Source: Malania oleifera
Taxonomy: Eukaryota; Streptophyta; Magnoliopsida; Santalales; Ximeniaceae
Direction of reading: 5' to 3'
DNA: 64,000 nucleotides
Assembly: GCF_029873635.1 (NCBI RefSeq)
Contig: NC_080418.1
Coordinates: 16,019,388 to 16,083,387, forward strand
Every line of letters starts with the position of its first letter. Position 1 is the stretch's first letter. The position numbers and the translations under genes were made by a program. Positions 60,090-64,000 of this stretch are shown here, piece by piece. The notes under the pieces are model-generated. The model did no database searches, was not told where the DNA came from, and saw only the letters and a list, made by a program, of their open reading frames with translations.

Positions 60090-60975
60090 GTAACAGTTAC
60101 CCGTGAACCGGCACTCACTGTCATGCCACCTGTGGCACCAGGTACAACACTCGCGAGTTGATCCCCTTGTGGACCCCGCGGTTCCACACTCTGGCGATTA
60201 CCCATACCATAGTTCCTCTTCTTCCACTGCCCCTATCGAGAACCAGTCTGAGAACCAGAAGGTACTAGTCTCTTCTTCTATTCCTACACTACCTTATCCT
60301 CCTAGAGACCAGCCTCAATCACGGCAGCCTTATCTACCAGAACAGAAAACTCCCGAATCTATAGCATTCCTACTAGCCTACGAATATCCTTCTTTAAACC
60401 CTTCTCGAACCTTCGAGTCTTCTTATACTCGTTTGAGATCAAACATGACGCAAAGCGAGATAGCTCAATATATCTGGCTGCATATCTCTACACCGTTAGG
60501 GTCTCCTAAGTCAAACTCGAGAATTCTTTTTCCTCTACTTCATGGATGGAAGCCAGGAAGTATCTCTCGAAGAATACCTCCTTAAAACAGTCCCATGTCA
60601 TCCCTGATGAATCAGTTCTTTGCTCCTTTAGCAGACTCACAACCAACCACCACCTCTCAGCTTCTCCTGCTAGCTGAAACGTAGCATAGAGAACTTTCTA
60701 CTTGCTGGTGCAGTGTAGAATTTTCAGTATCTTTTCTGTCTTCTACACCCAGTTCTCCGCTACAATCGAGTTGGGTCCTCCAGTAAACGTCGGAGAATGC
60801 ATGGGGTGAACTTCTCAATGGCGCAACCTGCAGCCGTAGGTGGACGCTCCCGTCCCCTAACACTTTGCTTGATCTCTCGCATAATATGCTTGGTCAAATC
60901 TCCAGGCACGGAAGGAGACCCTTCACTCGCAGTCCCTTCTGTGCTACAATCCCAGTTGCTATCATTGGGCTCTAT
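60090..60975 (-). pseudogene. Element G gag remnant
   Basis: The frame from IEPNDSNWDCSTEG (initiator ATG changed to ATA, 60973-60975) reads leftward through CAIEKFTPCILRRLLEDPT, the counterpart of IDQLTRMSPSTFTGSVDPI in element H. After frameshifts it ends in a zinc-knuckle region, WCHRWHDSECRFTGNCY, exactly where element C is inserted (60089/60090). It is a gypsy-type gag with several breaks, interrupted before a second knuckle. Confidence 0.68.
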
Positions 60976-61140
60976 TCTCAAAATAATATAGGAATATATT
61001 AGCATTCCTATATCATAGCACAATTAACACAATTATTGCAGAATAATCATGTTAACTTCTAAACTCTTAGGTTCAGGTCTACCTCATCGCACAAACACAA
61101 AACCATCAATGGTTTGCCGTGATTTTACTGAAATCATCAT
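60976..61140 (-). other. 5' leader of element G
   Basis: Untranslated leader between gag and the primer-binding site at 63374. It is split by solo LTR 10 and resumes at 63221-63373. No ORF. Confidence 0.5.
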
Positions 61141-63220
61141 TGTTGACCCCATGGTCATACCCTATTTTGATTATGAAAAATAATCTGGTATTTAATGTTT
61201 GCCAAGTTTGTATACAGGACCATATTAGGAAGATCATATTGATGGCACATGACAACTTGAAGAAAATGAAGACCTGAAATGTTTTTAATTGTTGTAATCT
61301 ATATTTTATTTCGCTAGGTATGTAATAATAATCATCCAAGGTCTATAATAATCTGTATATCATGCATGTAGGACTATAAGCTCAAGACCTTAGAGAGACC
61401 TTAGGGATCACCCTTCGGTAAACAAAAGGTTGACCGACGCCGAATTTTTCCAGTAGGATAGAAAGACCTTAGGTCCATAAACAAATGCATAAACAGTCCT
61501 CATATCACTTACATAATTAGGGAAATCAATTAGTTTAAAATTGGACTTAAAGGATCAAAATCATGAGGATTCAGATGACCCGAACCCTTGGTGTTCAAAA
61601 CACCTCGGGCGCCCGAATCGCTAGGGAGTCAGCGGGCTGACCTGGTTTCGAGCGACCAAACCAGTAATGAACGTACTGCCCTCGAGCGACCGAACCTATG
61701 TTAGGGTACTTTTCATCAACCAGGCAACCGAACTTTATAGTTCAAAATGACCTCGGGCAAACAAACTTGTGAGTTCGATTAACCGAATGTTGGATCGGGC
61801 ACCCGAAACGCGGACAATAGGAAAATTGCCTTGGCTCAGCCAACCAAATCTAGACTTGGGCACCCGAACGTTTAAAAACAACATTTTGAGTTAAGTCTAT
61901 TCAGGCGATCGAACTAAGGTTCAGCCACCCGAAACCTCTCGGGTTGCTTTTTTTTTTTTACTGTAGTTAAGTCGGTTAAACAAGGTTAATTTTTCTAAAC
62001 ACAATTAAAACATTTTGAAAAATTCCCAGCACGTCACCCAATGGTTATTTTCCCCCCCATTTCTATAAATACCCAATCATTTGTCAAAATTAGTGGGGAT
62101 TAGCAAAAAATTAGGGCAAAAATTCTCTGAAAATCCATAAACTTATTTTGCCCATTCTACTTCCAAATACTCTTATACCTTCATTCCTTTGATAAATCCT
62201 AACATTGTGAGAGTGTCTAGTGTGCTATTGCTATATTATTAATTGGCTAATACTCCCATTGTTTGCTTGATTGGTTGATATTTATTTTGGGGAGTTAAGC
62301 TAAGTTTATCCCATGGATTTAAATTTAATAAATCTTGTGTTGGGATAAATTAAGTGGCTTGAGGATTTTTGCATTGTCATTGTAAGATTCCTATAGCTAT
62401 ATTTTTGTTGTGCAAATATATTCACAAGCTATAATATTTTTCAAACAACTCTTGTGCCATATTTCATTGAAGAAAATATTTTTTGAGTTGTTTTGAATAT
62501 TGTTGCTAGCATCTTTGAAACACTAATATGATATTGAGATTTGATATACTTTGCTTTCAAAGATTAGCTTGTAAAACACTCTTGTGCTTGATAGATTATA
62601 GACATAATCTTGAGTGTTGATTGCACACGTAGAGCACCGAGCTTATAGTTAATACATTCTTGAGGTGCATTGATTAGTGATTGTGCTGAATCGGTACATA
62701 GCCTTCTTAGTGTAAGAAGCATTTCCATGTACGTAAATCTTAGTTGATTGTTGTATTCCAAGTACGGGTTTGAAGAGGGAGACTAACTCTGTGGAATAGT
62801 CTCAGATTGGCTTAGATCCGGTTAGGAAAGTTAGGTGCACCATCCTGGTAAGGTATAGGTTGAGATCAGCCCCGTTAATTGACCTGGTTGTAAATGGTGC
62901 CGCTCCACCTGTTAAGTGAGCTTATAGTGTAATCCTTGTGCGGGTGTGCCAAGGCGGGGACGTAGGCAGTATTGGCCGAACCCCAATAATATATCGTGCG
63001 TGTACTTTATATTTTTCGCAATTTATTTTCTGTACTTTCATTTTTCAGCACATGTATGTTTTATGTTTAATTCATTATATGTTATACATGTGTTGATTGG
63101 GTTTATGATTATATAGAAAGACCCTAGGTTTGTTTAATACTGCTGTTGGCTAATTAGACATAGGAGATAAATTTTTAAATACCCAATTCACCCCCTCTTG
63201 GGAATACACTAGAGCTAACA
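61141..63220 (+). mobile_element. Solo LTR 10, family E (2,080 bp)
   Basis: Ends TGTTGACCCC...GAGCTAACA. The duplication is ATCAT/GTCAT (61136-61140 and 63221-63225), one transition apart; the related leader near 53686 reads AATCGTCA and supports GTCAT as the original. The TATA box CTATAAATA is at 62063-62071, with a motif cluster upstream. The 3' block (62820-63010) is shared with solo LTR 6. No internal region. Confidence 0.85.
61605..62071 (+). promoter_or_regulatory. TCGGGCGCCCGA cluster plus TATA box of LTR 10
   Basis: About eleven copies of a motif centred on TCGGGCGCCCGAA (61608, 61795 and 61857, plus TCGAGCGACCGAAC variants) in 340 bp. It holds the position where solo LTR 6 carries TTCGGTCGACCGAA. 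TATA is at 62063. Confidence 0.62.
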
Positions 63221-63373
63221 GTCATTCCAGGAAAAACATAGAATATCGTCAATAAATCCTTGTCTAGCTACAAGACAACCCTCGACCTACCCTGCCCATT
63301 CCCTACATCATATACTTTGATATGTTCACAAAATCACGCCTAACCAAGTCTACAAGACCTAACAACCTGGTTA

Positions 63374-63385
63374 GCTCTGATACCA
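63374..63385 (-). other. Primer-binding site of element G
   Basis: The plus strand reads GCTCTGATACCA, an exact initiator tRNA-Met 3' end, three bases from the LTR end. Confidence 0.82.
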
Positions 63386-63388
63386 AGC

Positions 63389-64000
63389 TGTTACGCCCCA
63401 AACTCGGAAATGGGACACAAGTTGTGATTTAGTAACCTAACCTGTCCCTGTATCATACAACATCCATGATACTACACAATATAAGGGTCTGACCCCGTAG
63501 GGTTCACGTATACCCTATCCATCATCATATACACAATATATACGCAGCGAAAAAATTCAACCTAATACATTTATAAAACCATACCAGAGTCTATACAATA
63601 TTACAACCTAATTCCCAAAACACATGAACATTCCTCGAGTGTCTACATAACCCAAAATGACAACCCAACCAAAGATCAGTACTTACACAAGTACTTCTGC
63701 AAAGCTAACCAACAACCATGCTCCTGAAATACTAGGACCCTAGTGTCAGCTACTCGAAGGACCTGAAAAAAAAAAAAAAAAGACATTTGTATGATAGGGG
63801 TGAGACACCTCTCAGTAAGGGAGAAACAGGTTATATCAGTGTGTGGGCACATGAGTGTTATTTCAATGGAAAAACATAATACTTCACAATTTCAGTATTT
63901 TCACAACACAGTTCCAGTATAGTTCACAACACAGTTCTAGTATAATTCACATCATAATTCTAGTATAATTCACATCATAGTGAATTCACAAACACATAGT
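63389..64000 (-). repeat. Element G 5' LTR, incomplete at window edge
   Basis: Starts TGTTACGCCCC on the plus strand and continues past 64000. The conserved block CACACTG...CTTACTGAGAGGTGTCTCACCCC (minus strand) is at about 63798-63846, followed by CAGGT-type sequence at 63758. A 16-base A run is at 63766-63781. Confidence 0.75.

Noticed and set aside
63374-63385. GCTCTGATACCA segments as initiator tRNA-Met genes
   Set aside because: Only the 12-base 3' end is present, always 2-3 bases from an LTR end, so they are primer-binding sites.

Overview
This is nuclear DNA of a seed plant, most likely a eudicot. The evidence is an intact plant-type histone H4 gene, a CLAVATA1-type LRR receptor kinase gene, an L1-type LINE with a DUF4283-like ORF1, and very dense nested LTR retrotransposons primed from tRNA-iMet. 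Only two conventional host genes are convincing: histone H4 (23893-24204, +) and a two-exon CLAVATA1-like gene (27129-30223, +). Together they form a low-copy island at about 23.3-31.8 kb. Almost everything else is transposon-derived.

Left flank (1-16.5 kb): a 138-bp tandem repeat is interrupted by a decayed minus-strand Ty1/copia element (228-16490, TSD GGAAG). Its gag is split by a minus-strand Ty3/gypsy-like element B (3041-16424). B's 3' LTR holds two solo LTRs (3576-5449 and 5796-10216), and the second of these holds a third (6816-8994). B's short interior carries a tRNA-derived SINE and an 81-bp minisatellite. Next comes a nearly full-length LINE (16851-23242, 16-bp TSD), followed by the H4/CLV1-like island and a 5'-truncated LINE copy (31838-32274).

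Middle (32.5-43.5 kb): a solo LTR (32498-40140, TSD TTCTT) has been hit by a non-autonomous hAT element and two further solo LTRs. AT-rich, MITE-like DNA and an LTR-like remnant follow.

Right flank (43.5-64 kb): a plus-strand gypsy fragment H (5' LTR, PBS, start of gag) is cut by an LTR fragment and joined to a minus-strand gypsy element C (gag-pol, 47480-53520). A solo LTR sits in C's gag. C's 5' LTR (53846-60089) contains a solo LTR that contains another solo LTR. C itself lies in the gag of a further element G, which also carries a solo LTR and continues past the window edge.

Ten solo LTRs can be delimited to the base by their 5-bp target-site duplications. The most striking unexplained signal is in these ~2-kb LTRs. 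Most have, just upstream of the TATA box, a cluster of about 5-11 short self-complementary motifs whose sequence differs between families (TCGTCGACGA, TTCGGTCGACCGAA, TCGGGCGCCCGA, GTCAGCTGAC and others). Downstream of the TATA box many also have a CT tract, repeated intron-like splice signals, and a block conserved between otherwise diverged LTRs. The CLV1-like receptor is predicted to be a pseudokinase.
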